DNA of 31,229 nucleotides from an uncultured Lachnospiraceae bacterium (GCA_910587495.1 CAJUMT010000015.1:1-31229); one strand, 5' to 3'. Positions 16,101-24,948 are shown, counted from the first letter of the stretch. Program-made: numbers and translations. Notes: a model not told the origin generated them from the sequence alone.

Positions 16101-16773
16101 CGAACTGAAAGGCACCAGTTTTGGTACGCCTGAAGAGATCCGTCAGGAGCTGATACGGATACTTACCAAAAAGAACGGTTACACAGAGAAAAATATCGAA
16201 GTATATGATGTGGTTCTGCAGGTCAGCGAGGACAAAGGCGAGACCTGGTATGAGGCGGATGTGAACAGCTATCCTACCAAGAGCCTGACAGTGACCATTC
16301 CTTATCCTGCGGGAACCAAGAGCGACGGTTATGACTTTATTGCGGCGCATATGTTTGCCAGTACAGACTTTAATAAAGTACCTGGTATGATCGAACAGCC
16401 GAAAGTTAAGGAAACGAGCAAAGGACTTGTGATCAAAGTCACGGGCCTTTCGCCCATAGGAATCGCATGGAAGACATCGGCCAAGAGTAATTCTTCTAAT
16501 TCCTCTTCTTCCAACAACAGTTCCTCCCGGTCGTCTTCTAACAGTTCTTCCTCGCGGAATACTTCCGGTTCTTCCCAGTCGGGCGGCGCGTCCGGAGGTC
16601 AGTCAGGGACAGCGCAGGCGGGCGGAACCGGCGGCACGCCTTTGATCAGTTCCATCGGCGCGCTTACCTGGGATGACAATCCGATCCTGTTATATGCATG
16701 CCTGGCTGCAGGGACCGGTTTGGTGCTTATTATTACAGGAAGCATATTAATTGTGAAAAAGCGGAAAAGATAA
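13147..16773 (+). CDS. Large secreted, membrane-anchored surface protein with Ig-like domains
   Basis: 1208 residues. The signal peptide is 1-28 (basic start, hydrophobic IILSALAAALLGSVV, cleavage after QALA). Residues about 80-290 form Gly-rich short beta repeats (GGNITLDMNG, GGTLSVSGGEM) like a pectate-lyase-type beta-helix. Several Ig-like modules follow, including a YDG-type module around 550-645 (KIYDGTTRAPEG) and an Ig-like repeat around 759-855 (LTYGESATYTAEIS). A Ser/Asn-rich then Gly-rich linker covers 1113-1168, a membrane helix 1179-1200, and KKRKR ends the chain. No LPXTG-like motif precedes the helix, so sortase attachment is not supported. An adhesin or wall-spanning role is inferred from architecture. 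The neighbouring ATGs at 13138 and 13141 do not lead into this frame. It lies 22 bases before purL. Confidence 0.85.
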   Translation: MRRCKGIILSALAAALLGSVVQLQALAMPLTGQNLIMNTQTVPTEGDTSKEKETQDASQTKETGDSSKEVQAPQTTGVAQVTTGSNTVSYETITEAWRAAANSKTATIKLLKNVSTGTEGQEGTCVLSGGNITLDMNGYQWTYTNGEGASGSKDMIEVSGSKASLTVKGGQMRYEDGGNGYAGACLYATDGAKLTIESGNFASNVGPVVYTEDAKVAIKGGKYANTASTGSKIAGAVSVHGGTLSVSGGEMNGGGLAIDNQGDDLEVALSGGKFARITSTAGSGSSKKALTIGELLADGYAFKRTGGSTQARSAKASTSTGRWVTDSADLESTSISNVEAAESPVGGTTFSFEADKQETIFPYGTQNTVKLTATIVTDMADIKAEDITFTWTDSSVSGSTPTQPTETTGNTFKSVYTFNTEQKDVGTYTVRVVARIAKLNFSWNDSIDIRIDPVSGTMTSSKLQTQYTYGDKGDDLVSIYGLKENNGNLYFDVVWDGTAPATDLIWSYDWGTGRNEVPVNAGTYPLVVTAKDKSGNHQVKGGPFMVTIRPKEVTPRIGNNVISKIYDGTTRAPEGVIIALDGLLASDEGKVTAAAASITYEDEKVGTRKWITATDIALRNDGGNYVLGRTTASLDNGEITEAKLIMEISHSPDTQKINRPVAITVRLFYSADDTPMTGNWIKPEDITLLVSDKGGAEKPKRVTLKGVSGEYGVFTGTYTTDVPGDKDITATLGESSNYVLSSTANDNSLTIIEKGDSAMKLTTDRTMLTYGESATYTAEISSVDPDDKDSMAGTVQFYQGFVTDENRVGEPQNIPAAGGKASITLDKSSLTAGEQWIYAVYSGNKNFTEARSEVASTVAKKQLTWNSSDLTAYKTAGTFGEAGVYGHLTVDGIIDEGVTLTVSNTMVTSGFADTIIAGNYTVQAIPRVGIWNFTPQYLPNYDLPSGNPDVAAKVTSVTELANPPKDKDGLEYKMVMEEGLSSVPGELKGTSFGTPEEIRQELIRILTKKNGYTEKNIEVYDVVLQVSEDKGETWYEADVNSYPTKSLTVTIPYPAGTKSDGYDFIAAHMFASTDFNKVPGMIEQPKVKETSKGLVIKVTGLSPIGIAWKTSAKSNSSNSSSSNNSSSRSSSNSSSSRNTSGSSQSGGASGGQSGTAQAGGTGGTPLISSIGALTWDDNPILLYACLAAGTGLVLIITGSILIVKKRKR

Positions 16774-16795
16774 TTTACGACGGAGGTAAGGAACT

Positions 16796-19700
16796 ATGGT
16801 AAGACGTGTCTTTGTGGAGAAAAAGGAAGCATTTGCGTTAAAAGCGGAAGAATTGCATGAAGAGATTAAAAGTTATCTGGGAATCGAAACCGTGACGAAA
16901 GTCCGTGTGCTGATTCGATATGATGTGGAAAATATCAGTGATGATACCTTTGAGAAGGCATGTCACGGAATATTCGGAGAACCGCCTGTAGACAGGGTAT
17001 ATCAGGAAAGTTTCGGCACCGATGGACCTGCGGCTGTCTTTGGAGTGGAGTACCTTCCGGGGCAGTTCGATCAGCGGGCGGATTCTGCGGTACAGTGCAT
17101 ACAGTTTTTAAATTCTTCCGAGGAGCCGGTCATCCGTACAGCAACAATTTATGTGATTGAAGGCGCCGTGACAGCGGAAGAGCTGTCGGCTATTAAGTCA
17201 TTTTGTATTAACCCGGTAGATTCCCGGGAAACCGATATGGTCAAACCTCAGACCCTGGTGACCGTATTTGACGATCCGGCGGATGTGAAAATTTTTGACG
17301 GTTTTCAGGATATGTCAGAAGGCGCTTTAAAAGACTTGTATAATTCTTTGAATCTGGCCATGACCTTTAAAGATTTTCTTCATATCCAGAATTATTTTAA
17401 AAAAGAAGAAAAACGAGATCCGTCCATGACGGAAATCCGGGTGTTAGACACCTACTGGTCGGATCACTGCCGTCACACGACTTTTTCCACAGAATTGACG
17501 GAAGTATCGTTTGCAGACGGATATTACAGAAAACCCATAGAAGACACTTACCATCAGTATTTAAGTGATCATAAAGAGATCTTTGCAGGCAGAGACGATA
17601 AATTTGTCTGCCTGATGGATCTGGCTCTGATGGCTATGAGAAAGCTGAAACGGGAAGGAAAGCTTACAGACCAGGAAGAGTCCGACGAGATTAACGCCTG
17701 CTCCATCGTAGTTCCGGTGGAGGTAGACGGACAGACAGAAGAATGGCTGGTCAATTTTAAAAATGAGACACACAACCATCCCACGGAAATCGAGCCTTTC
17801 GGCGGCGCAGCCACCTGCCTGGGCGGCGCCATACGCGATCCTTTGTCCGGGCGTACCTATGTGTACCAGGCCATGCGTGTGACCGGTGCGGCGGATCCCA
17901 CCGCTGCGGTATCCGAGACTATAAAAGGTAAACTTCCGCAAAAGAAACTGGTGCGGGGCGCAGCCAGCGGATACAGCTCTTATGGCAACCAGATCGGCCT
18001 TGCCACCGGTTATGTAAAGGAGATCTATCATCCGGACTATGTGGCGAAGCGTATGGAAATCGGCGCGGTCATGGGGGCGGCGCCCAGAAAAGACGTGATC
18101 CGTGAGTCGTCCGATCCGGGCGATATCATTATTCTTTTGGGCGGTCGTACCGGGAGGGATGGCTGCGGCGGCGCTACCGGTTCTTCTAAAGTACACACGG
18201 AAGCGTCCATAGAGACCTGCGGCGCTGAAGTCCAGAAGGGAAACGCGCCGACGGAAAGGAAAATCCAGCGTCTTTTCCGCAGGCCAGAGGTAACCCGTCT
18301 GATCAAAAAGTGCAACGATTTCGGTGCAGGCGGCGTGTCTGTGGCTATCGGAGAGTTGGCAGACGGACTGATGGTCAACTTGGATCTGGTTCCTAAAAAA
18401 TATGCGGGTCTTGACGGTACAGAGATTGCCATTTCCGAGTCTCAGGAACGTATGGCGGTGGTCGTAGATCCGAAAAATGTAGATGAATTTATGAAATACG
18501 CGGCGGAGGAGAATCTGGAATCCGTCTGTGTAGCAGAGGTGACTAAGTCTCCCAGGCTGATCTTAAAATGGCGGGGAAAAGAGATTGTCAATATTTCCCG
18601 GGCATTTTTGGATACCAACGGCGCGCATCAGGAGACGGCCGTGGCAGTGGACATGCCTTCTGAGGAGCAGAAATATTTTGAAAGAAAAGAAGTGGGCGAC
18701 GTCAGAGAAGCGTGGTTGAACACGTTGAAAGATCTGAACGTATGTTCCCAGAAAGGCCTGGTGGAAATGTTCGACAGTTCCATCGGCGCAGGGAGTGTGC
18801 TGATGCCTTACGGTGGCAAATACCAGTTGACGGAAACCCAGACTATGGTGGCGAAGCTGCCGGTTCTGAAAGGAAAGACGGATACTGTCACCATGATGAG
18901 CTACGGCTTTGATCCATATCTGTCCAGCTGGTCCCCGTATCACGGAGCCGTCTATGCAGTGCTGGAATCTGTGGCGAAGATCGTGGCAGGCGGCGGGGAC
19001 TACCGCAAGATCCGCTTTACTTTCCAGGAATATTTCCGCAGGATGACAGAAGATCCCCATCGCTGGAGCCAGCCTTTTGCGGCGCTTCTGGGTGCGTATA
19101 ACGCGCAGATGGGATTCGGCCTGCCGTCGATCGGCGGTAAGGACAGTATGTCCGGTACTTTCAATGATATTGATGTGCCGCCGACGCTGGTTTCCTTCGC
19201 GGTGGATATCGCAAGTTACCGGCATATCCTGACGCCGGAGCTGAAAAAAGCCGGAAACAAACTGGTTCTTTTGAAAATCGACAGGGACTCCTACGACCTT
19301 CCGGATTATGCCCAGGCGATGGATCAGTACGGGAAATTCTTTGAGGATGTGAAGGCAGGAAAGATTGTGTCTGCTTATGCGCTGGACGGTAAAGGTATCG
19401 TCGCGGCGGTCAGCAAGATGGCCTTCGGCAATAAGCTGGGTGTGAAACTGGAACACAATCTTGATCCGAGGGATGCGTTTGCACCAGGTTTTGGTTACAT
19501 TGTGGCAGAGATTCCCGACGGAAAGGTGGGAGAGTTGTCTATTACCTATACCCTGATCGGCGAAGTGACGAAGAGCGGTTTCTCCTACGGAAATGTATCT
19601 ATTTCCATGGAAGAGGCGCTGGAAGCATGGACGGGGACGTTGGAAAAAGTATTCCCGACCGTAGCGGTAAAAGGTAAAGAAATGCTGGATACGCCTGTGC

Positions 19701-20542
19701 ATCGTTCAGGCAGCATATATGTATGTAAACACAAAGTGGCAAAACCGACGGTATTTATCCCGGTATTTCCGGGAACCAACTGCGAGTATGACAGTGCCAG
19801 GGCATTTGAACGCGCGGGCGCGGATGTAGTGACAAAGATTTTCCGGAACTTAAGCGAGCAGGATATTTTAGAGTCGGTGGACGTTTTTTCAGAAGCCATC
19901 AGCAAAGCACAGATTATTATGTTCCCGGGTGGCTTCTCTGCAGGCGACGAACCGGATGGTTCTGCGAAATTTTTTGCCACTGCTTTCCAGAATGAGAAAA
20001 TCAAAGAAGCCGTTAGAAAACTTCTGGATGAAAGAGACGGGCTTATACTTGGTATCTGCAACGGTTTCCAGGCACTTATTAAGCTGGGTCTTTTGCCTCA
20101 CGGCGAGATTGTGGGACAGACGCCGGATTCGCCGACGCTTACGTTCAACACGATTAACCGGCATATTTCCCGGATGGTTTATACAAAAGTCGTGACGGAC
20201 AAGTCCCCATGGCTTGCGGGTGCAGATCTTGGCGGAACCTATGTGATCCCTGCTTCCCACGGCGAGGGACGGTTTGTAGCTCCGAAGGAGTGGATTGACA
20301 GATTGTTCACTAACGGACAGGTGGCTACCCAGTATGTGGATCTGGACGGCAATCCAACCATGGATGAAGAATGGAACGTAAACGGTTCTTATGACGCCAT
20401 CGAAGGCATCTTAAGTCCCGACGGGCGCATCTTCGGCAAGATGGGCCATTCCGAGCGAAGAGGCGAGGCGGTGGCTATGAATATTTATGGGGAACAGGAT
20501 ATGAAGATCTTTGAGTCGGGCGTGGAATATTTTAAAGCATAA
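16796..20542 (+). CDS. purL: Phosphoribosylformylglycinamidine synthase, single-chain form
   Basis: 1248 residues. It converts formylglycinamide ribonucleotide, ATP and glutamine to the amidine in purine synthesis. An N-terminal PurS-like region, two AIR-synthase-type halves (with NETHNHPTEIEPFGGAAT near residues 325-342 and the later GIGGKDSMSG-like segment, here LPSIGGKDSMSG) and a C-terminal glutaminase domain (about 983-1248) are fused. The glutaminase triad is C1088 in GICNGFQ, H1155 and E1157 in SHGEGR. This chain matches the long clostridial/streptococcal PurL type, not the separate PurS-PurL-PurQ of Bacillus. CGGAGG precedes the ATG. No other pur gene is nearby, and it is preceded by a surface-protein gene without an obvious terminator or promoter between them. 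Confidence 0.95.
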   Translation: MVRRVFVEKKEAFALKAEELHEEIKSYLGIETVTKVRVLIRYDVENISDDTFEKACHGIFGEPPVDRVYQESFGTDGPAAVFGVEYLPGQFDQRADSAVQCIQFLNSSEEPVIRTATIYVIEGAVTAEELSAIKSFCINPVDSRETDMVKPQTLVTVFDDPADVKIFDGFQDMSEGALKDLYNSLNLAMTFKDFLHIQNYFKKEEKRDPSMTEIRVLDTYWSDHCRHTTFSTELTEVSFADGYYRKPIEDTYHQYLSDHKEIFAGRDDKFVCLMDLALMAMRKLKREGKLTDQEESDEINACSIVVPVEVDGQTEEWLVNFKNETHNHPTEIEPFGGAATCLGGAIRDPLSGRTYVYQAMRVTGAADPTAAVSETIKGKLPQKKLVRGAASGYSSYGNQIGLATGYVKEIYHPDYVAKRMEIGAVMGAAPRKDVIRESSDPGDIIILLGGRTGRDGCGGATGSSKVHTEASIETCGAEVQKGNAPTERKIQRLFRRPEVTRLIKKCNDFGAGGVSVAIGELADGLMVNLDLVPKKYAGLDGTEIAISESQERMAVVVDPKNVDEFMKYAAEENLESVCVAEVTKSPRLILKWRGKEIVNISRAFLDTNGAHQETAVAVDMPSEEQKYFERKEVGDVREAWLNTLKDLNVCSQKGLVEMFDSSIGAGSVLMPYGGKYQLTETQTMVAKLPVLKGKTDTVTMMSYGFDPYLSSWSPYHGAVYAVLESVAKIVAGGGDYRKIRFTFQEYFRRMTEDPHRWSQPFAALLGAYNAQMGFGLPSIGGKDSMSGTFNDIDVPPTLVSFAVDIASYRHILTPELKKAGNKLVLLKIDRDSYDLPDYAQAMDQYGKFFEDVKAGKIVSAYALDGKGIVAAVSKMAFGNKLGVKLEHNLDPRDAFAPGFGYIVAEIPDGKVGELSITYTLIGEVTKSGFSYGNVSISMEEALEAWTGTLEKVFPTVAVKGKEMLDTPVHRSGSIYVCKHKVAKPTVFIPVFPGTNCEYDSARAFERAGADVVTKIFRNLSEQDILESVDVFSEAISKAQIIMFPGGFSAGDEPDGSAKFFATAFQNEKIKEAVRKLLDERDGLILGICNGFQALIKLGLLPHGEIVGQTPDSPTLTFNTINRHISRMVYTKVVTDKSPWLAGADLGGTYVIPASHGEGRFVAPKEWIDRLFTNGQVATQYVDLDGNPTMDEEWNVNGSYDAIEGILSPDGRIFGKMGHSERRGEAVAMNIYGEQDMKIFESGVEYFKA

Positions 20543-20551
20543 AGGTATAAA

Positions 20552-20585
20552 AGGGGCTGTGTATACGAAAAACGCAGCCTCTTTC
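20552..20585 (+). terminator. Intrinsic terminator of purL
   Basis: AGGGGCTGTGT (20552-20562) and ACGCAGCCTCT (20572-20582) form an 11-pair stem with wobbles and a short loop, followed by TTCT. It starts 9 bases after the purL stop. Confidence 0.7.
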
Positions 20586-20622
20586 TATAAGAGACAGGAT
20601 CATTCTGGAGACAGGAGTTAGA

Positions 20623-21597
20623 ATGAATATGAATTCCAGGAAAATATGTATGGCAGTCAACATTGCTTTATATATACCTGTGCTTCTCATCCTTCTGGCA
20701 GGGTATACGGGCGGCAGAGATTATTCTTTGAGACAGAAAGAGAAATCCTGCCTGATCGGAGCAAGTTATATGACTATGAATAATGAGTTCTATAAAATCC
20801 TGAACGAAGAGATCAGTAACCGGGCAGAGCTGGAAGAAGATCGTATGGTATTAAGAGATCCGGCTCTTAGCGCCGACAGGCAGATTGAACAGATCGACGA
20901 TATGATACAAATGGGGATTGACATACTCGTAGTAACCCCGGTGGACTGGAAAAGTTTGTCGGATATTTTGCAGAAAGCGAAAGCGCAGGGAATCTATATT
21001 GTGGTGGTAGATTCTAATCTGGAAGATGAAAGCCTGGCGGACTGTACCATTACTTCTGATAACTATGATGCAGGACACATTGTAGGGGAATATTTTCTGG
21101 AAGAAAATGAAGAATCCAATCTGATAGTCATGACCCATGATGTCGCTAAATCCGGACAGGACAGAGTAAGGGGATTTCTGGATGTGGTGGAGCGAAGCGA
21201 CAGGATTCATATTGTGGAAACCATAGACTGTGACGGGCAGCTGGAGATCGCTATGCCAAAAATGCAGCGCGCCATTGACGAAGGGGTGCAGTTTGACAGT
21301 GTATTTTGCCTGAACGATCTGGCAGCCGTCGGCGTGGCGGCTGCACTGGATGACAGCAATATGTTGGATAGTGTAAAAGTATACGGAATAGATGCTTCCC
21401 CTGATGCCAAGGCTCTGATCAAAGAAGGCATGATGTCGGCGTCGGCGGCGCAGTTTCCCTCCAAGATCGGGCAAACGGCGGCAGATGTGGTCTATCGGCT
21501 TTTAAAAGGGGAGACGGTAGAAAAGAATATCCATGTGCCGGTAGAATTGGTGAATCAGGAAAATGTAGAACAATACAGTGTTGAAAGATGGCAGTAG
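20623..21597 (+). CDS. Membrane-anchored sugar-binding protein, RbsB/LacI type
   Basis: 324 residues with a periplasmic-binding-protein fold of the ribose-binding (Peripla_BP_4) class: IGASYMTMNNEFYKIL opens lobe one, DILVVTPVDW and IYIVVVDSN are core strands, and FCLNDLAAVGVAAAL and VYGIDASPDAKALI belong to the hinge and lobe two. The N-terminus (11-31) is a hydrophobic helix without a lipobox cysteine or clear cleavage site, so the protein is probably tethered by an uncleaved signal anchor facing outwards. No ABC permease or ATPase gene is nearby. The gene lies 15 bases before the histidine kinase gene, so it is best read as a sensor subunit, as in XylFII/AraP-type three-component systems of Clostridia. 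AGGAG precedes the ATG. Confidence 0.85.
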   Translation: MNMNSRKICMAVNIALYIPVLLILLAGYTGGRDYSLRQKEKSCLIGASYMTMNNEFYKILNEEISNRAELEEDRMVLRDPALSADRQIEQIDDMIQMGIDILVVTPVDWKSLSDILQKAKAQGIYIVVVDSNLEDESLADCTITSDNYDAGHIVGEYFLEENEESNLIVMTHDVAKSGQDRVRGFLDVVERSDRIHIVETIDCDGQLEIAMPKMQRAIDEGVQFDSVFCLNDLAAVGVAAALDDSNMLDSVKVYGIDASPDAKALIKEGMMSASAAQFPSKIGQTAADVVYRLLKGETVEKNIHVPVELVNQENVEQYSVERWQ

Positions 21598-21612
21598 ATA
21601 AAAGGACGTCCT

Positions 21613-22929
21613 ATGAACAAGAATCAGTTTCCCGGATATGTACTGGGCATTATGAAAAATCTGAATATGCTGATTATACTCTATATATCAGGAGTGACTG
21701 CAAGGAGTCTGTTCGGATATATCCATGAAAATTCGGCGATGGATTTTTTGATGAAAGCGGGACACATGCCCATGGAACCATGGAAAATACCGATCCTTGC
21801 GGTTGGACTGTATATTTGCCTGTTGCTTTTACTTTCCATCCGGTGCAGAAACAATCCAAGTTTTCTGCTCAAGACGGCCATGGAGCTGGGAGTTGCTTTT
21901 GGGATCAGTTATGTGCTGAATTTCAGTTATACAGGTATTGTGCTTTTGATCATCGCGGATACTATGGGCTATTTTACGGATACGAAACGCAGGATTATAC
22001 TGGTAACTTCCATATGTGCGGTGTATATGATACTGGATTATAATCTTTTATCTGTGAGATACAGTATTATATCTATTGAGACCTTTTGGGGATATTATCA
22101 CAGCGATGTACAGTCAGCTCTTCTGGGTTTTAGAAATATCCTGAATTCTTTTAATACGTTGATTTTTATTATTTATGCCATTGTCCTTATACTGGGCGAG
22201 GTGAAGGAAAAAGAAAGAATCCTGGGACTGAATGAAAAGCTTCATGACGCTAACCTGGAATTAAAACAGGCAAACCAGAAACTGGAAGAATATGCCAAAG
22301 AATCAGAAAAGGCGGCAGAAACTCGGGAGAGGAATCGTCTGGCCAGAGAGATACACGATACACTGGGGCATTCACTGACGGGAATTATTACGGGGATCGA
22401 AGCATGCGTTATGTTGATGGATATAGCGCCGGAAGCTACAAAAGAACAGTTGAAAGCCATTGCGGAGGTGGCAAGGGAAGGCGTGAAAGACGTCAGGCGG
22501 TCTGTAAAAGCGCTGCGCCCGGACGCGCTGGAGGCGTTGGATTTAAAAAGCGCCCTGATCCGGATGATAGAAGGGACGAAGCGTTCTACCAGTGTGGACA
22601 TAGAGTATCGGATTCAGGCGGAACTTAAATTTTTTAATAAAGATGAGGAAGATATTATTTACCGAATTGTACAGGAATCTATCACCAATTCCATCCGTCA
22701 TGGAAAAGCGGATCATATATGGGTCAATATTGACCGGGAATATAATTTGCTGCATATCCATCTGAAAGACAACGGAATTGGCTGCAGTAATGTGCAAAAA
22801 GGATTTGGCCTGCATCATATGGAGGAACGGCTGAATATGCTGAAGGGGTCTTTGCGGTATAATGGAGAAGACGGATTTACCGTGGATGCGTCGATACCGA
22901 TTAGATGGGGAACGGAGGAAGAAAAGTGA
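21613..22929 (+). CDS. Sensor histidine kinase (HisKA_3, NarL-class)
   Basis: 438 residues. About six hydrophobic segments fill residues 15-200, with little extracellular loop to bind a ligand directly. A short coiled coil (about 203-240) leads into the HisKA_3 dimerisation domain, in which H248 of AREIHDTLGHSLTGI is the phospho-acceptor. The HATPase_c domain shows the N-box IVQESITNSIRHG, then DNGIGC and FGLHHMEERL. The lack of an own sensory domain agrees with input from the anchored binding proteins encoded on both sides. The stop overlaps the response-regulator start (GTGA). Confidence 0.93.
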   Translation: MNKNQFPGYVLGIMKNLNMLIILYISGVTARSLFGYIHENSAMDFLMKAGHMPMEPWKIPILAVGLYICLLLLLSIRCRNNPSFLLKTAMELGVAFGISYVLNFSYTGIVLLIIADTMGYFTDTKRRIILVTSICAVYMILDYNLLSVRYSIISIETFWGYYHSDVQSALLGFRNILNSFNTLIFIIYAIVLILGEVKEKERILGLNEKLHDANLELKQANQKLEEYAKESEKAAETRERNRLAREIHDTLGHSLTGIITGIEACVMLMDIAPEATKEQLKAIAEVAREGVKDVRRSVKALRPDALEALDLKSALIRMIEGTKRSTSVDIEYRIQAELKFFNKDEEDIIYRIVQESITNSIRHGKADHIWVNIDREYNLLHIHLKDNGIGCSNVQKGFGLHHMEERLNMLKGSLRYNGEDGFTVDASIPIRWGTEEEK

Positions 22930-23603
22930 TTAAAGTATTGATTGCGGATGACCAGGAACTGATCAGGCAGAGCCTTCAGATTATCCTGAACAATGAGAAG
23001 GATTTTGAGGTGACGGATGCGGTGGCAAACGGAGTAGAAGTGATACGCTCTATCCGCAAAGAACGACCGGATGTGATTCTGATGGATATTCGTATGCCTG
23101 AGATGGACGGAGTGGTCTGTACACAGATTATCAAGGAGAATTATTCGGATATTAAGATTATCATATTAACTACATTTGATGATGATGAGTATGTATTTAA
23201 TGCGCTGAAATATGGGGCCAGCGGTTACCTTCTGAAAGGAATTTCCATGAAAGAACTGACGGAGGCAATCCATAAAGTTTACCACGGCACGGCCATGATC
23301 AATGAGGATATCGCTTCTAAGGTTGTAAAGCTTTTTTCGAGGATGGCGCAGTCTAATATGATGATCCAGGTGGATGAGCAGCAGTCCCGGGAATTAAAGA
23401 ACAGCGAATGGCAGATCATCGTACAGGTGGGAAGCGGATTGTCCAACAAGGAGATCGCTGCCAGACTGAATCTTTCAGAAGGGACGATTCGTAATAGCTT
23501 AAGTACTATTTTAAGTAAACTGAATCTGCGTGATCGAATCCAGCTTGCCATATGGGCGGTGCAGACAGGGGCAGTCAATCGGGTATTTAAGGATGAAAAT
23601 TAA
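22926..23603 (+). CDS. NarL/LuxR-family response regulator
   Basis: 225 residues from the GTG at 22926, chosen because CGGAGGAAGAAAA precedes it and it overlaps the kinase stop; the in-frame ATG at 22905 would add seven residues but lacks a ribosome site. The receiver domain has the acidic pair D8-D9, phospho-acceptor D54 in ILMDIRMPEMDG and a Lys in GYLLKG. The C-terminal LuxR-type helix-turn-helix contains GLSNKEIAARLNLSEGTIRN. It is the partner of the preceding kinase and probably controls the adjoining binding-protein and PTS genes. Confidence 0.94.
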   Translation: MIKVLIADDQELIRQSLQIILNNEKDFEVTDAVANGVEVIRSIRKERPDVILMDIRMPEMDGVVCTQIIKENYSDIKIIILTTFDDDEYVFNALKYGASGYLLKGISMKELTEAIHKVYHGTAMINEDIASKVVKLFSRMAQSNMMIQVDEQQSRELKNSEWQIIVQVGSGLSNKEIAARLNLSEGTIRNSLSTILSKLNLRDRIQLAIWAVQTGAVNRVFKDEN

Positions 23604-24944
23604 ATGAAAGACAAAACAAATCGGCGATATGTCACCCGGATCGGCATTTTTTTAGTGCTGCTTTTCATTCTCTGGCTGATCGCCGGAAACGGGTACAGGA
23701 GGCTCCCGTGGCTTTATGAAGATGTGGTAAGGATCGGAGTATTTTCAGACAGTTATTGGGAGGTACAAAACGGATATGCCTATCGGATCGTGGATGATGC
23801 GATTGCGCTTTTTGAAGAACAGCATCCGGGCGTGAAAGTAGAGTATGTCAGCGGAATTATGAAAGAAGATTATTCCGAGTGGCTTTCTGAGCAGATGATG
23901 AAAGGAACGGCGCCAGATGTGTTCTTTGTAACAGGCGAGCATTTTAATGATTTTGCAGCGGCTGATGCGCTGAAAGACCTGGCTCCTTTTATGGAGGAGG
24001 ATGCAGAATTTGATGGGGAAAAGTACTATTCTTCTGCCTGTGAATATGGCATCTATGAAGGAAAGCAGTATGCGCTTCCCTTTGAATGCGCTCCTAAGCT
24101 GATGTTTGTGAATAAAAGTATATTAACCGCAGAGGGGATTCCCATGCCTGCCGTTGACTGGACCTGGGAGGACTTTTATAAGATCTGCAGGAAAGTCACA
24201 AAAGACACAGACGGCAACGGAACGGTTGACCAGTTTGGGACTGTGGGATATACCTGGGAGGATGCATTTGATTCTAATAATGTCTGTCTGTTTAATAAGA
24301 ATGGGACGGAATGCTATCTGACGGATGAAAAGGCTGGAGAGGCTATTGCGTTTATGGAGCGATTAGAGGGATTAAACAGCGGATACAGTGTTACCAGTAA
24401 GGATTTTACACTGGGCAATGTGGTATTCCAGCCTATGTTGTTTTCGGAATACAGAGCCTATAAATCTTATCCGCTCAGTATAAAAAAATATGCGGGATTT
24501 GAGTGGGACTGTATTACGATGCCGGCAGGTCCAAAAGGAGAGAATATATCCAGGCTGGATACGCTTTCGGTTGCCATGAATGCGTCCTCGGTTCATACAC
24601 AATATGCCTGGGAGCTGATGAAGCTTCTGACAGGGGATGTGGATATTCAAAGCGAGATTTTTGATTATTCAGAGGGTGTGTCCGTGTTAAAGGAGGCAGT
24701 GGCGTCAGAAGACACTTTGAAACTTCTGATGGACAGCTCCAATACGGGCAGTCCTTTGCATCAGGATATGTTAAGCCATGCGCTGGAGCAGGCGGTTGTG
24801 GTTCCGCGGTTTCATGATTATGAGAGCGCCGTTCTGGAAGTGGAACGGGCGATCCGTACCATATTGGACGGCAATTCAAATATCAGTATGGAAACCATTA
24901 TTCAGAACCGCAACATTAACAATTATCTGAAAGGAAAACAATAA
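23604..24944 (+). CDS. Membrane-anchored extracellular solute-binding protein (SBP_bac_1)
   Basis: 446 residues. An uncleaved-looking membrane helix (12-28, IGIFLVLLFILWLIAG) lacks a lipobox cysteine. The rest is the family-1 sugar-binding fold: ALFEEQHPGVKVEYVSG, MMKGTAPDVFFVTGE, YALPFECAPKLMFVNKS, VDWTWEDF, and the loop DTDGNGTVDQFG typical of this family. Its ATG directly follows the response-regulator TAA (23601-23603), so the two are tightly coupled. No ABC transporter genes accompany it, so it is probably a second receptor for the kinase or a ligand scavenger rather than a transporter subunit. A strong hairpin follows. Confidence 0.87.
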   Translation: MKDKTNRRYVTRIGIFLVLLFILWLIAGNGYRRLPWLYEDVVRIGVFSDSYWEVQNGYAYRIVDDAIALFEEQHPGVKVEYVSGIMKEDYSEWLSEQMMKGTAPDVFFVTGEHFNDFAAADALKDLAPFMEEDAEFDGEKYYSSACEYGIYEGKQYALPFECAPKLMFVNKSILTAEGIPMPAVDWTWEDFYKICRKVTKDTDGNGTVDQFGTVGYTWEDAFDSNNVCLFNKNGTECYLTDEKAGEAIAFMERLEGLNSGYSVTSKDFTLGNVVFQPMLFSEYRAYKSYPLSIKKYAGFEWDCITMPAGPKGENISRLDTLSVAMNASSVHTQYAWELMKLLTGDVDIQSEIFDYSEGVSVLKEAVASEDTLKLLMDSSNTGSPLHQDMLSHALEQAVVVPRFHDYESAVLEVERAIRTILDGNSNISMETIIQNRNINNYLKGKQ

Positions 24945-24948
24945 AAAG

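Noticed and set aside
18563..19702. 379-codon antisense frame in purL
   Set aside because: Shadow of a strongly coding, GC-biased gene; no motif seen.
20586..20591. TATAAG as a -10 box for the sensor cluster
   Set aside because: No matching -35; that position lies in the loop of the purL terminator.
22905..22925. ATG at 22905 as start of the response regulator
   Set aside because: No ribosome site in front of it; the GTG at 22926 has one and starts right at the receiver-domain beginning.
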